From positions 62,001 through 126,000 of the forward strand of contig NZ_QVML01000002.1 in assembly GCF_010501015.1 (NCBI RefSeq): 64,000 nucleotides of DNA, read 5' to 3'. This document shows, one piece after another, positions 54,528 to 63,810 of the stretch (position 1 is its first letter; every line of letters begins with the position of its first letter). The notes beneath the pieces were generated by a model that was not told where the DNA came from, ran no database searches, and worked only from the letters and a program-made list of their open reading frames with translations. The translations under genes were made by a program, and so were the position numbers. Source of the stretch: Bacteroides sp. 214. GTDB lineage: Bacteria; Bacteroidota; Bacteroidia; Bacteroidales; Bacteroidaceae.

Positions 54528-55475
54528 TTATTTTGTTTTCAAGAAATCGTTGATGTTTTTCTCGATGCGCGAAAGAATGTCTTCACTATTGGCTTTTACA
54601 AATTTTTCGCCTACAATATGCTCGTACAGTTCAATGTATCTTTCGGAAACAGATTCTACATAAGCTTCGGTCATTTCGGGTACTTGCTGACCAGCTTTAC
54701 CCATGAAGCCATTGTCCATCAGCCATTGGCGCACAAATTCTTTGGAGAGCTGTTTTTGTGCTTCACCCTTAGCAAACTTCTCTTCGTAACCGTCGGCATA
54801 AAAATAACGCGAAGAGTCGGGGGTATGTATTTCATCTATAAGGTATATCTTACCATCCTTCTTACCGAATTCGTATTTGGTATCCACCAAAATAAGCCCT
54901 TTATCGGCAGCCATCTCTGTACCGCGTTGGAATAGAGCGTAGGTGTATTGCTCCATTTGTTCGTAATCTTCCTTGCTAACGATGCCTTGTTTGAGAATTT
55001 CTTCTTTGGAAATATTTTCATCGTGTCCTTCGTCGGCTTTGGTTGTTGGTGTAATGATAGGTGTAGGGAACTTTTGGTTCTCTTTCATCCCGTCAGGCAA
55101 AATTACGCCACACAGATTACGGTTGCCTGCTTGATACTCTCTCCATGCGCTTCCGGTAAGGTATCCGCGAATAATCATTTCAATACGGAAGCCTTCGCAA
55201 CGTACACCGACGGTTACCATGGGGTCGGGGCTCGCAATCTTCCAGTTTGGAACGATGTCTGCGGTAGCATCTAAGAACTTGGCGGCAATTTGGTTTAATA
55301 CTTGTCCTTTGTATGGGATGCCTTTGGGTAATACTACATCAAAAGCAGATATACGATCGCTTGCTACCATAACGAGCAAGTCCTCTCCAATACTATATAC
55401 ATCACGAACTTTACCGTGATATACATTCTTCTGACCGGGGAAATTGAAGTCTGTTCTTACTAATGCTTTACTCAT
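54528..55475 (-). CDS. purC: phosphoribosylaminoimidazole-succinocarboxamide synthase
   Basis: 315 residues, longer than E. coli (237), typical of the longer bacterial type. SAICAR synthesis in purine formation. Motifs: [52 protein letters not shown] and [13 protein letters not shown]. The next start (menG) is immediately adjacent. Confidence 0.95.
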   Translation of the reverse strand: MSKALVRTDFNFPGQKNVYHGKVRDVYSIGEDLLVMVASDRISAFDVVLPKGIPYKGQVLNQIAAKFLDATADIVPNWKIASPDPMVTVGVRCEGFRIEMIIRGYLTGSAWREYQAGNRNLCGVILPDGMKENQKFPTPIITPTTKADEGHDENISKEEILKQGIVSKEDYEQMEQYTYALFQRGTEMAADKGLILVDTKYEFGKKDGKIYLIDEIHTPDSSRYFYADGYEEKFAKGEAQKQLSKEFVRQWLMDNGFMGKAGQQVPEMTEAYVESVSERYIELYEHIVGEKFVKANSEDILSRIEKNINDFLKTK

Positions 55476-55476
55476 A

Positions 55477-56493
55477 TTATAATGTTTTAAGTATTTGGGT
55501 GGATTGATTTTTTAGAGTTTCTTGTTCAGCTTTGCGCTGCTCACGCTCGGCTTTTATTTCTTTGTCAAACTTTTCGTAGGCATCTACAATGCGTTCTACT
55601 AGTTTGTGGCGCACAATATCTTTCTTGTTTAGCTCGATAAAAGCAATGCCTTTTACATGTTTCAGTATACGGATAGACTGTACTAAGCCCGATGTCTGCG
55701 AGGGTGGGAGGTCTATCTGTGTTATGTCTCCCGTTACAATCATCTTGGTATTTATACCCATGCGGGTAAGGAACATCTTGATTTGCTGGGAAGTGGTATT
55801 TTGTGCTTCGTCGAGAATAACCACCGCATCATTCAGTGTCCTTCCACGCATAAAGGCGAGCGGAGCAATCTGAATTACATTTTGCTCCATGTACTCTTTC
55901 AGCTTAGCTGCGGGAATCATATCCTGCAGTGCATCATACAGTGGTTGCAAGTACGGGTCTATCTTTTCTTTCATATCGCCAGGTAGGAAGCCAAGCTTCT
56001 CGCCAGCTTCTACTGCGGGGCGGCTGAGGATGATTTTTTTGATTTCTTTGTTTTTCAATGCACGCACAGCAAGGGCTATTGCCGTATAAGTCTTTCCCGA
56101 ACCGGCAGGACCTACAGCAAAGATCATGTCGTTCTTCGCAAAGCCTTCTACCAGCTTTTTCTGATTTTCACTACGAGGAATAATGGGTTTTCCTGTTGTG
56201 CTGAATACAATTACATCGCCCGATTTTTCGGCTTGTGGGGCATTTCCTTTGATGATGTCAACAATGACATCTTCTTTAAGCGAATTGTATTCGTGGCAAT
56301 GTTTCTCTAACTTTACGATGTGCTCCTCAAAAGCAGTCATTTCTTTTTCATCCCCAAGCACTTTAATAACGTTACCGCGCGCTACAATACGCAGCTTTGG
56401 GTACAAAGCTTTAATGAGTTGCAAGTTCGTATTGTTGATTCCATAAAAAACAACAGGATCTATTTCCTCAAGTACAATTAGCCTTTCTATCAT
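55477..56493 (-). CDS. PhoH-family ATPase
   Basis: 338 residues from [10 protein letters not shown] (ATG 56493); the earlier ATG at 56514 would add seven residues and cannot be excluded. Walker [14 protein letters not shown], then [22 protein letters not shown], Walker [15 protein letters not shown] and GDITQIDLP are all typical of PhoH/PhoL. Suspected RNA helicase-like role in stress; not proven. First gene of a seven-gene unit ending at the 50392 terminator. Confidence 0.92.
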   Translation of the reverse strand: MIERLIVLEEIDPVVFYGINNTNLQLIKALYPKLRIVARGNVIKVLGDEKEMTAFEEHIVKLEKHCHEYNSLKEDVIVDIIKGNAPQAEKSGDVIVFSTTGKPIIPRSENQKKLVEGFAKNDMIFAVGPAGSGKTYTAIALAVRALKNKEIKKIILSRPAVEAGEKLGFLPGDMKEKIDPYLQPLYDALQDMIPAAKLKEYMEQNVIQIAPLAFMRGRTLNDAVVILDEAQNTTSQQIKMFLTRMGINTKMIVTGDITQIDLPPSQTSGLVQSIRILKHVKGIAFIELNKKDIVRHKLVERIVDAYEKFDKEIKAEREQRKAEQETLKNQSTQILKTL

Positions 56494-56603
56494 GCAAATC
56501 TGTTTTTTAGTCACTTTTGGGGTCTAAAAAAACCAAAAGTTGTGCAAATTTAATCAAACGTTCTAATTCTTATCTCATATCCGACAATTAATTTGCACTG
56601 TAC

Positions 56604-56634
56604 TTTTACAAAAAGAACAAAAAAAATACCTTTG
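56604..56634 (+). promoter_or_regulatory. promoter of the DUF5715 gene
   Basis: TTTT (56604-56607), 19 bp and TACCTTTG (56627-56634) lie 31 bp before the ATG at 56666. Confidence 0.6.
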
Positions 56635-56665
56635 TGCGGAATTTAAGAAGAAAGACAACATAAAG

Positions 56666-57322
56666 ATGAATCTATCCAAAATAGAGCTATTTCTCGCATT
56701 TTTTATTATTTGTATGTTTTGTAGTTGTGGCGACGCTCCTATGAAGATGAATGAGCCACGTAATATTCGTGGTGTAGTTAGTTATGCCCGTACCTTTGGC
56801 GATAAAAATGATTTGCATTTAACTGCAGCTCGCAGTATTGGTGTTGCTGCTGTTGCTTCGCGCGATAAAGCCGAACAAATGAAGAAGAAGCTTACTTGTA
56901 TTGGTGAAAGCAAGTTCTACTCTGTAGATTCTCTTACACATTCTATTCCTTTTTTGGTGCCGCGTGCTAGTTTGTTGCTCGATAAAATAGGTAAAAATTT
57001 TCTAGACTCCCTTACCTGTAAAGGGCTCAATCCCAATAAAATCATTGTGACATCTGTTCTGCGCACCCACGATGATGTGAAAAAGTTGCGTAAGACCAAC
57101 ATCAATGCTACGATGACTTCGGCTCACAGCTATGGAACTACGTTCGATATCAGCTGGAAACGGTTCTTAAAACTAGAAGAAAAAGGCAAACCCATGGAAG
57201 ATGTAAAAACGGAAACCTTGAAACTTGTTCTGGCAGAAGTGCTTCGTGATGTACGTAAAGAGGGGCTTTGTTATATTAAATATGAGTTAAAGCAGGGCTG
57301 TTTTCATATTACGGCACGGTAG
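56666..57322 (+). CDS. DUF5715 lipoprotein, VanY/M15-like peptidase fold
   Basis: 218 residues. The lipobox ends at Cys21 (CMFCSC). The core fits a D,D-carboxypeptidase-like fold: TSVLRTHDDVKKLR, SAHSYGTTFDISW with candidate zinc ligands His154 and Asp161, and CFHITAR (His214) at the end. This matches the SxHxxGxAxD type signature of M15 peptidases (here GTTFD). It may cut peptidoglycan peptides; activity not proven. Confidence 0.8.
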   Translation: MNLSKIELFLAFFIICMFCSCGDAPMKMNEPRNIRGVVSYARTFGDKNDLHLTAARSIGVAAVASRDKAEQMKKKLTCIGESKFYSVDSLTHSIPFLVPRASLLLDKIGKNFLDSLTCKGLNPNKIIVTSVLRTHDDVKKLRKTNINATMTSAHSYGTTFDISWKRFLKLEEKGKPMEDVKTETLKLVLAEVLRDVRKEGLCYIKYELKQGCFHITAR

Positions 57323-57353
57323 ACAAATCTAATATTGAAATAAACAGGCGATA

Positions 57354-60134
57354 TTACAAAGGTAGCGTCCACCAGAATGTACTTCCTTTATCAAGTTCTG
57401 ATTCAACCCCCATTTTACCTCCCAAACTCTTTACAATACGTTTGCTCAACGAAAGCCCTAAACCGGTTCCTTGTATAAAGGTGTCGAGCTTTTCAAATCG
57501 ACGGAAGATGAATTTGATATTCTCGGGTGAGATGCCGCAGCCTGTGTCTCGCACATAAAAATAGTGTTCGTCGGGTCTTCTTTCGTAGCCAATAGTGATG
57601 CTACCTGTCTCTGTAAATTTAATAGCATTGGAAAGCAGGTTGAACACCACTGTAAAGAAGTGTTTCCGGTCGATAAGGATAATTTCATCGGGGTTCTCTA
57701 TCTCTATTATAGTGGCAATATTTTTACCATAAAGATTGTTACGGATAAAACGTTCGCTCTCCTCACCATATTGTTTGATTGCAATCTCTTGCGGATGGTT
57801 CTCAATATTGCCCGAGTCGATAACCGAAAGTTCTATGATATTATCTATTAGCATAGTAAGCAATTTGTTGTTTTGCTTAATAAGCGAGATAAATTCAGCA
57901 TTCTCCTCATCGTTAATCTCTAGCGAAATAATTTCGGAGAATCCTACAATGGCATTGAGTGGTGTCCTTATTTCGTGATTGATATTCTGAATAAATTTTT
58001 CGGTATCTACGATGGCTTGTTCTGCTTGTAGCTTGGCTTGTTTAAGGCGTTCTTCATTCTTTTTTTGCTCATCGATGTTCATGTTAAGCCCAATCATGTA
58101 TTTTTTGCTATTCCGCCAAAGGGAATAAATATATTGGTTTACCCAGTGTTGGTTGCCCTCTTCATCGATGATGTGTATTTCTTTGTGTGCTTTTTGTCGT
58201 TCGCCTTTTTGTATCTCTTTAATGCTTTTGAATAGAAACTCTTGGTCTTCGGAAAGCACTTTATTATATGTGGGTTCTGTTTTTCCTTCTTCCCATTCAT
58301 CTAAGTTTATAAGATATGAGGGTGTGGTATTAGCAATTTTTGTTGCAATGTCGTAGTAGCTTATTCCTACTTTAGAGGATTCGGAAACAAACTGGGACAA
58401 CCTTTCGTAGTGCTCTTTTGCACTCTTCTCTCGCAAAACAGGTGACATGCTGATAGCAATGGCAATATAACAAGCCGAGTCGTGTACCTTTTCTTTTAGG
58501 GGGAAAAGAATTAACTGAAAAATGCGATCTTCTTCTTTTAAGTCATTGCGTTGTATGGTGAGGTTTAATTCTTTTTGTTCTCGCAATGATTTTTTTGCAT
58601 CTTCCGGCAGGTGTGGCGATTCAAAAAAGTTGGAACTGAACACACTGTTCCATTCTATGTTTTTAGTATGTCGCTTGCCTTTAGCAATACAGTAAAGACA
58701 ATTACCTTTTTCGTCGTAAAGTGCAAAATCGATAATAGAGTGGCTGTATATTGTTTGCAGTTTACTGTGCAACCGTTTATATCGCCTGGCTTCTTCCTCT
58801 TTCTTTTTATGAAATCGAAAAGTAAAGAAAATGTAAATACCAAATGCTATCAAAACACAGGTAGCCAAGAAAAAACCACTGATCTCTTTCTCGTACTTTC
58901 TGAAAAAGGGAGGCGGAATGTTGAAATATTGTATGTTATTCAATTTATTAGCGTTCGCGCTTAGCTTGTAGCGTTTGACTAACTCTTTGTTAAGCATATA
59001 TTTTTCACCTTCAGCAAGTTCAAATGGGATGTCATTGGCTGCTTCTCCCCGCAAGACTCTTTCAACAAGTGTCACGGTTTTAGTACAATATTCTTCGTTG
59101 TTTTCGTAGCAGCCTCCTGTCCAGTAAGAGTTAATGCTGTTGTGCGAACGCAGCGAGAAGAGTGGGACAGAAGAATGTTTGCGGAACTGCGATGACAGAT
59201 ATAGATCGGAGCGGTGGTTGCTAAGCCCAGCTATCTCCCACGAATAAGTAATGTACACCTCGTTTTCGGCTTGGAGTAATATTTCATCATAGATTGAATC
59301 GGTATTCCATGTGTTGTTAAACATTGAGGATACCTTTATGTCGGGTAGCTGCTGCTTAACTCTTTCACGGAATGACCGTTCGGCATAGGCGGCTCCATAG
59401 TAGTAGGAATCAACCCATGTTAGCTTTTTTAGTTTAGGCATCAAGCTATGGATGAAATTTAGATTTTTATCGATAGGAAGTGATGTCTTTACACCGGTAA
59501 TCTGATAGTTAGCAATCGTTTTAATCCCTTGTTTTTGTTGTTCGTCTTGGTCGGCAAACATATTTATAGGTTGGCTGCTAGTGATATACTCTCTCGCTCG
59601 GCGTTCTTCAATGGGAATAAGCTCACTGAAATCAATTTTATCTTCGGGATTCCAATCTCCTTTTATAATAGAGTCGTTTACTGCACAAAGCACAAGAGGG
59701 ATTTCTTTCCAATCGCCCAACTCCTGTTGCAGGTTTTGATAAGCAAGTAACCCTTCGTCGCCAACGATGACGATAACGTGTGGGCGTCTGTCCGTCTGCA
59801 ACATACTATTTACTGTGTAGTTGGCACTGACTTGCTGGGTTTCCTCTTTGGAAAAACTCCACAATATAGGCCGGAGCGCCATGTTGAGTACTCCTCTGAG
59901 TGGAGCTGTATTGGCGTACAATTGTTCTAAATGTACATCTAATTCGGGGTGTTTGTGTTGTAACAGTTCTTTTATCTCCGATGAAATCGCATTGCTCCAA
60001 TAAACCTCTTCGCTGTAAGAGTTTATAACAAGAACTCTCTTCCCGTTGAACTCGGCAGGCTGTGCGGGAGTGTTGCCTGTTATTGAAACAGTCAGCAGCA
60101 TAATGCAAAAGAGGATGAGTAGTAGTCGTTTCAT
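57354..60134 (-). CDS. membrane sensor histidine kinase with periplasmic binding-protein-like domain
   Basis: 926 residues from MKRLLLILFC (ATG 60134). Signal sequence, then a periplasmic domain (about 30-400) resembling type I binding proteins of the PF04392 kind (RVLVINSYSEEVYWSNAISSEI, IVIVGDEGLLAY), a transmembrane helix (about 418-440), PAS-like modules (about 465-565 and 575-690), HisKA with phospho-acceptor His720 (NINHEIRTPLNAIVGF) and HATPase with NLLSNAIKF, DTGCGI and GTGLGLSLS. There is no receiver. It starts 4 bp after its paralogue upstream and probably works with it. Confidence 0.88.
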   Translation of the reverse strand: MKRLLLILFCIMLLTVSITGNTPAQPAEFNGKRVLVINSYSEEVYWSNAISSEIKELLQHKHPELDVHLEQLYANTAPLRGVLNMALRPILWSFSKEETQQVSANYTVNSMLQTDRRPHVIVIVGDEGLLAYQNLQQELGDWKEIPLVLCAVNDSIIKGDWNPEDKIDFSELIPIEERRAREYITSSQPINMFADQDEQQKQGIKTIANYQITGVKTSLPIDKNLNFIHSLMPKLKKLTWVDSYYYGAAYAERSFRERVKQQLPDIKVSSMFNNTWNTDSIYDEILLQAENEVYITYSWEIAGLSNHRSDLYLSSQFRKHSSVPLFSLRSHNSINSYWTGGCYENNEEYCTKTVTLVERVLRGEAANDIPFELAEGEKYMLNKELVKRYKLSANANKLNNIQYFNIPPPFFRKYEKEISGFFLATCVLIAFGIYIFFTFRFHKKKEEEARRYKRLHSKLQTIYSHSIIDFALYDEKGNCLYCIAKGKRHTKNIEWNSVFSSNFFESPHLPEDAKKSLREQKELNLTIQRNDLKEEDRIFQLILFPLKEKVHDSACYIAIAISMSPVLREKSAKEHYERLSQFVSESSKVGISYYDIATKIANTTPSYLINLDEWEEGKTEPTYNKVLSEDQEFLFKSIKEIQKGERQKAHKEIHIIDEEGNQHWVNQYIYSLWRNSKKYMIGLNMNIDEQKKNEERLKQAKLQAEQAIVDTEKFIQNINHEIRTPLNAIVGFSEIISLEINDEENAEFISLIKQNNKLLTMLIDNIIELSVIDSGNIENHPQEIAIKQYGEESERFIRNNLYGKNIATIIEIENPDEIILIDRKHFFTVVFNLLSNAIKFTETGSITIGYERRPDEHYFYVRDTGCGISPENIKFIFRRFEKLDTFIQGTGLGLSLSKRIVKSLGGKMGVESELDKGSTFWWTLPL

Positions 60135-60138
60135 AGTA

Positions 60139-62301
60139 CTATTTGCTTGCCGATTCTTCTTTAGATGATTCAATAATTTGCGAGATATATGCTAAGAGTT
60201 TCTCATTATTCTCTTGTAGCGAGGAGAGTAACTCCATACGCTCTTCCTGATCCTGCACTTCGAATATTTTTGTAGAAAGTTGTACGATTTCATTGGTGTG
60301 AAAGCGTATTTCAGTACTTGCTTTAGCAATGAAGGCATTCTTCATTTTATCCGATTCCTGTGCCTTTTGCAATGCAATGAAAAGTTCGCGTTCATTTTCC
60401 TTTTGTTCGTCAATGTTGGTGGTGACCTCTGTTATAATAATGCGGTTCTTTTCCGGGTTATACTCCGTTAATTTTATTCGCACTCTTATCCAATGCGTCT
60501 TTCCATTAACAATAATGCGGAGATTACCTTCATACATTTCTTTCTCTTTAGCTTTCGCTTTTTGCAAAAACTCTTCAATTTCTTTTTGGTCATCCTTCAA
60601 TACGTTGATAAAGGAATTGAAAATAGGTGTTCCCGGAATTACTCCCAGGTTATAATACCAGGCGTCGGTACCTAACCCTTCGCCTGTAAGCAGGTTGTAT
60701 TCAACCACCCCAATGGAGGAAGCCTCCATGGCGAAATTAAATATTTCGTGAATGGTTTCTTTCTCTTCCCTTGCTTCCCATATCTGCGTGTTGTCAATGA
60801 TAAACATCAGGGTGTTATCTTGCCCTGTTTCTTCATCTTGTATGGGGCTGAAGATTGTACGCAAGTAGTGTTGCCCGCATTTGATGATTTTATCGACATG
60901 ATGATGTCTTTTGACGTTTTTCTTGACAATACGGTCGAAGTATGGCGTGGTAAAGAGGTTGAATGCGGTATCTCCCTTACGACTCATAGAAAAGAGGAAA
61001 TGATTGGCGTTTGTGTTGCATTGTAGCAAATCGCCACGATCATTAAGTAAAGCAATGCCTATGGGGGTGTTTTCGTAAATTACCTGATACTCTTTATATA
61101 GTTCTTTGTATCTTTCGAGAGACTTGAGTATGTGCTGCGTATGGGCGTGTTTCCTCTTTCTGTACAAATAAAAAAACAAAGCGATAGAGAGAAGAGACAG
61201 TATCACCGCTATGTTTTTGAAGTACTTGACAAAGTGGCTTGGGGGAATGTTGGTGTAGACTACATTTTGCATCTTTTCTGCTTGTTGCTGTACTCCGAAA
61301 TAGTCGATAGCTTCTTTATTTAATTCGGTAGTTTTAACTGCCTTTTGCGATATTGTGTTTGCCATTTCAGGACTATAAGAACTCAATAGTGCTGCATTGG
61401 CAGTTACAGCAGCCAGATTCTCTATACGGGTGTAGCTTCCACCAACTATATATTTACACTTAGGTTGTTGGTCGGTAAGTGTGAATACCGGTATTTGCAA
61501 CTCCCAGTTTTGCGGAATTATATATGACCGAGTGAGTATGACCGAGTGTTCGGGTTGTTGTAGGGAAGCTTCTTTTATTTCCTCGTTGCTCATATTCTTG
61601 CCATCCAGTACTGTTAGAGCTATTTCAGGATGGTGCTGAAGAATCTTTCGGAGCATATAAAGCGTATAGTTGTCTTGATAGCTTTTTTTATTGATATAGA
61701 CTAAATTGCTTGTTTGTGGAAAGAAACCGTTTATTAATTCTAAAGTAGTTTGCTCGTCTCCCGATTCGTGAATAAACATAGCGGGGAAATCTCCTTTAGT
61801 GTTGACGGTAGGTGTCAGTGATTTGTCGGTAATTTGTTGATTGCTCAAATAAGCAGGGTAGTTTGCAATAATCTCAGGGCGCACACCGCAAACTGTTACA
61901 GGTATCTTTTTCCATACCTCACTGAAGGTCATTAAACGATAAATCATCCATGCCTCTTCACCAATAATAGCAATACTTGTTGGTGTTAAAATATTTGTTT
62001 GGGCTTGATTGATAAGTATAAATGTGCGTTGCAAACTGAATCTTCCCGAAAGAATTGTACCGTTATATGTTAAATCGGCATATTCAATGCGGGTGAATAC
62101 GCTGGAATCCCGTTTGGCGATTTCTGCCTGTATTCCTTTGGCAATAGCAGTACTCCAGTCATCAGCATAGCAAGAAGAGCTGATTATTAAAATATAATCA
62201 GAAAACGTTTCGGCTTTGTTTCCCCTTACTGTAGAAGAAAATGAAGTTAATACAATTGATAGTAAAATGAATACTAATCGAATATATATTCTCGGAATCA
62301 T
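60139..62301 (-). CDS. kinase-dead paralogue of the adjacent sensor (truncated HisKA, no ATPase)
   Basis: 720 residues from MIPRIYIRLV (ATG 62301). Same order as its neighbour: signal anchor, periplasmic binding-protein-like domain (about 35-345), a membrane helix (about 363-381), two PAS modules (about 405-510 and 520-635), then a HisKA-like coiled coil. At the phospho-His position it has Thr663 (KASTEIRFHTNEIVQ instead of MSHEIRTPLNAIVG), and it ends at SASK with no ATPase domain. The two genes are 4 bp apart on one transcript. It is an inactive sensor by sequence; a heterodimer with the active kinase is inference. Confidence 0.85.
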   Translation of the reverse strand: MIPRIYIRLVFILLSIVLTSFSSTVRGNKAETFSDYILIISSSCYADDWSTAIAKGIQAEIAKRDSSVFTRIEYADLTYNGTILSGRFSLQRTFILINQAQTNILTPTSIAIIGEEAWMIYRLMTFSEVWKKIPVTVCGVRPEIIANYPAYLSNQQITDKSLTPTVNTKGDFPAMFIHESGDEQTTLELINGFFPQTSNLVYINKKSYQDNYTLYMLRKILQHHPEIALTVLDGKNMSNEEIKEASLQQPEHSVILTRSYIIPQNWELQIPVFTLTDQQPKCKYIVGGSYTRIENLAAVTANAALLSSYSPEMANTISQKAVKTTELNKEAIDYFGVQQQAEKMQNVVYTNIPPSHFVKYFKNIAVILSLLSIALFFYLYRKRKHAHTQHILKSLERYKELYKEYQVIYENTPIGIALLNDRGDLLQCNTNANHFLFSMSRKGDTAFNLFTTPYFDRIVKKNVKRHHHVDKIIKCGQHYLRTIFSPIQDEETGQDNTLMFIIDNTQIWEAREEKETIHEIFNFAMEASSIGVVEYNLLTGEGLGTDAWYYNLGVIPGTPIFNSFINVLKDDQKEIEEFLQKAKAKEKEMYEGNLRIIVNGKTHWIRVRIKLTEYNPEKNRIIITEVTTNIDEQKENERELFIALQKAQESDKMKNAFIAKASTEIRFHTNEIVQLSTKIFEVQDQEERMELLSSLQENNEKLLAYISQIIESSKEESASK

Positions 62302-62307
62302 CTTGTG

Positions 62308-62315
62308 CAAAGATA
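62308..62315 (-). promoter_or_regulatory. -7 promoter box of the sensor pair
   Basis: The minus strand reads TATCTTTG, an exact -7 match six bases before the ATG at 62301, leaving at most a very short leader. Confidence 0.5.
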
Positions 62316-62623
62316 TAGTTACATTACGAAAAAAATAACAATTAACTAATTTTATTTGCGTTATTAAACGTTTTAGAGGATTTCTTAGAACTCTTCCATG
62401 AAGACTTACCCTTAAAATAGCTTGAGGTAGCAATGCTGAAAAAAGTATAAATATCACACAAATCTCCTTGTGGATGGGTTGTAGAATGTTAATTCGGATT
62501 TGGAAATGTCGCATAAAAAAGCTATCTTTAGTATAGCAAAGATATACAGATAGTATATACATGTAGAGGCGGGAAACAATGGGGTTTTTCGCCTCTCTTT
62601 TTTTACAAAACAGTCTAAAAACG

Positions 62624-62697
62624 GTTAACACTTTTACTCGTCGTGTTAAACACCGACACCTGCCGTGTTAACCACTACCGTTATTAGCGTTAACCAC
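62624..62697 (+). repeat. four-unit ~22-bp array, GTTAACCAC word
   Basis: The core starts at 62624 (GTTAACAC), 62645 (GTTAAACAC), 62667 (GTTAACCAC) and 62689 (GTTAACCAC): 21, 22 and 22 bp apart. Two units share CGTGTTAA. GTTAAC is itself palindromic. The array lies between the divergent sensor pair and sigma factor. Confidence 0.85.
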
Positions 62698-63106
62698 AAA
62701 GTTTAAAATACTGCATCGGGAAATAGAATTCTTCGCACTGTCATTTTTGCGATATAACCAAAGCAAATGCTACCTTTTTTACGGAAACTTAAAAGTTAAT
62801 ACTCCATAAATAAATCAGACTTTGATAGACTGTTGGATAGTTATATTATTATACATATAAATCAATAATAACGGGCTGTTTGAGCTGCAAAAAAGAGAGG
62901 AAACAGACAAAAAGAGTGCTAAAGAAAAAATGAAAGCATCTTATAGTAATTATTCTGTGGAAATTCAAAACAGCTTCTTAATGTTTAGCTGTTTTTGGTA
63001 GAATCAAAAATAATTTTAATATTTGCAGTCTGAAATAAGTTTAACTCACTAAAAGCAAATGCCTATTGATATACCATTACTCTAAATCAATACTATAATT
63101 AGAGAA
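62698..63106. other. noncoding remainder of the 805-bp sensor/sigma intergenic gap
   Basis: Apart from the GTTAAC array, two promoter boxes and AT-rich stretches, I see no gene, hairpin terminator or known RNA in this gap. Two short similar words (CAAAAAAGAG at 62888 and CAAAAAGAG at 62908) lie 20 bp apart, which is too weak to count as a repeat array. A small RNA or long leader cannot be excluded. Confidence 0.5.
62994..63025 (+). promoter_or_regulatory. candidate promoter of the ECF sigma gene
   Basis: TTTG (62994-62997), 20 bp and AATATTTG (63018-63025, one mismatch) lie 81 bp before the ATG. Confidence 0.5.
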
Positions 63107-63700
63107 ATGATGGAAATATGTACAAGTATGACTGACGAAGCGTTGGTAGTACTTTATGCAAAAGGGGAAAATAAGGCATTTGATATACTCCTTAATCGTC
63201 ATAAAAATAAATTGTATTCCTACATCTATTATTTAGTGCAGGATGCAGACCTTGCAGAAGATATCTTTCAAGAGACCTTCATGAAGGCTATTGTAACTAT
63301 TCGAAAAGGGAAATACAATGAAAATGGAAAGTTTCCCGCATGGATTAGCCGCATCGCTCACAATATGATAATCGATCACTTCAGACAAGAGAAAAACAAC
63401 AATGTAGTTACGGGAGATATTTCGGATATGGGACTGTTGAACTCTATTGTGTTTGCCGAGAAAGCGATTGAGCATAGCATTATCAATGATCAAATATTAG
63501 GAGATGTGCGTAAACTCATCGATTATTTGCCCGATGAACAACGTGAGGTGGTATGGATGCGCTTTTATCAAGATTTAAGTTTTAAGGAAATAGCCGAAGC
63601 AACAGGTGTAAGCATTAATACTTCTTTAGGGCGTATGCGTTATGCTATCATTAACCTCCGCAGAATGGCCGAAAAGAGTGGGGTTGTGTTAATGGATTAA
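63107..63700 (+). CDS. ECF-type RNA polymerase sigma factor
   Basis: 197 residues; Met1 or Met2 may be used. Region 2 shows LLNRHKNKLYSYIYYLVQDADLAEDIFQETFMKAI and FPAWISRIAHNMIIDHFRQEK; region 4 shows YLPDEQREVVWMRFYQDLSFKEIAEATGVSINTSLGRMRYAIINLR. No anti-sigma gene is adjacent in the window, so control may be by another route. A small protein follows. Confidence 0.93.
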   Translation: MMEICTSMTDEALVVLYAKGENKAFDILLNRHKNKLYSYIYYLVQDADLAEDIFQETFMKAIVTIRKGKYNENGKFPAWISRIAHNMIIDHFRQEKNNNVVTGDISDMGLLNSIVFAEKAIEHSIINDQILGDVRKLIDYLPDEQREVVWMRFYQDLSFKEIAEATGVSINTSLGRMRYAIINLRRMAEKSGVVLMD

Positions 63701-63791
63701 CAGGCAGTATTATTGATGTTAATAAAACACAAAAGCGAATAGCTGGAAGAGGGTAGCCTATACTAAAAAACATAAACATTCGTTTATAAGG

Positions 63792-63799
63792 TATATTTG
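63792..63799 (+). promoter_or_regulatory. -7 promoter box of the small protein gene
   Basis: TATATTTG, an exact -7 match 11 bp before the ATG at 63811. Confidence 0.4.
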
Positions 63800-63810
63800 A
63801 TAAAATAAGT

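Noticed and set aside
60139-60173. Frameshift or premature stop joining the two sensor genes into one
   Set aside because: Both have complete separate periplasmic and PAS parts, and the second has its own start and signal sequence 4 bp after the stop.
62302-62631. 110-residue N-terminal extension of the kinase-dead sensor frame
   Set aside because: It passes the -7 box at 62308-62315; the signal anchor begins at 62301.
17924-62697. CRISPR arrays as explanation of the 22-bp periodic repeats
   Set aside because: Conserved words are only 9-16 bp, the variable parts only 6-13 bp, and no cas gene is in the window.
62888-62916. CAAAAAAGAG / CAAAAAGAG pair as another periodic array
   Set aside because: Only two copies, 20 bp apart and A-rich.
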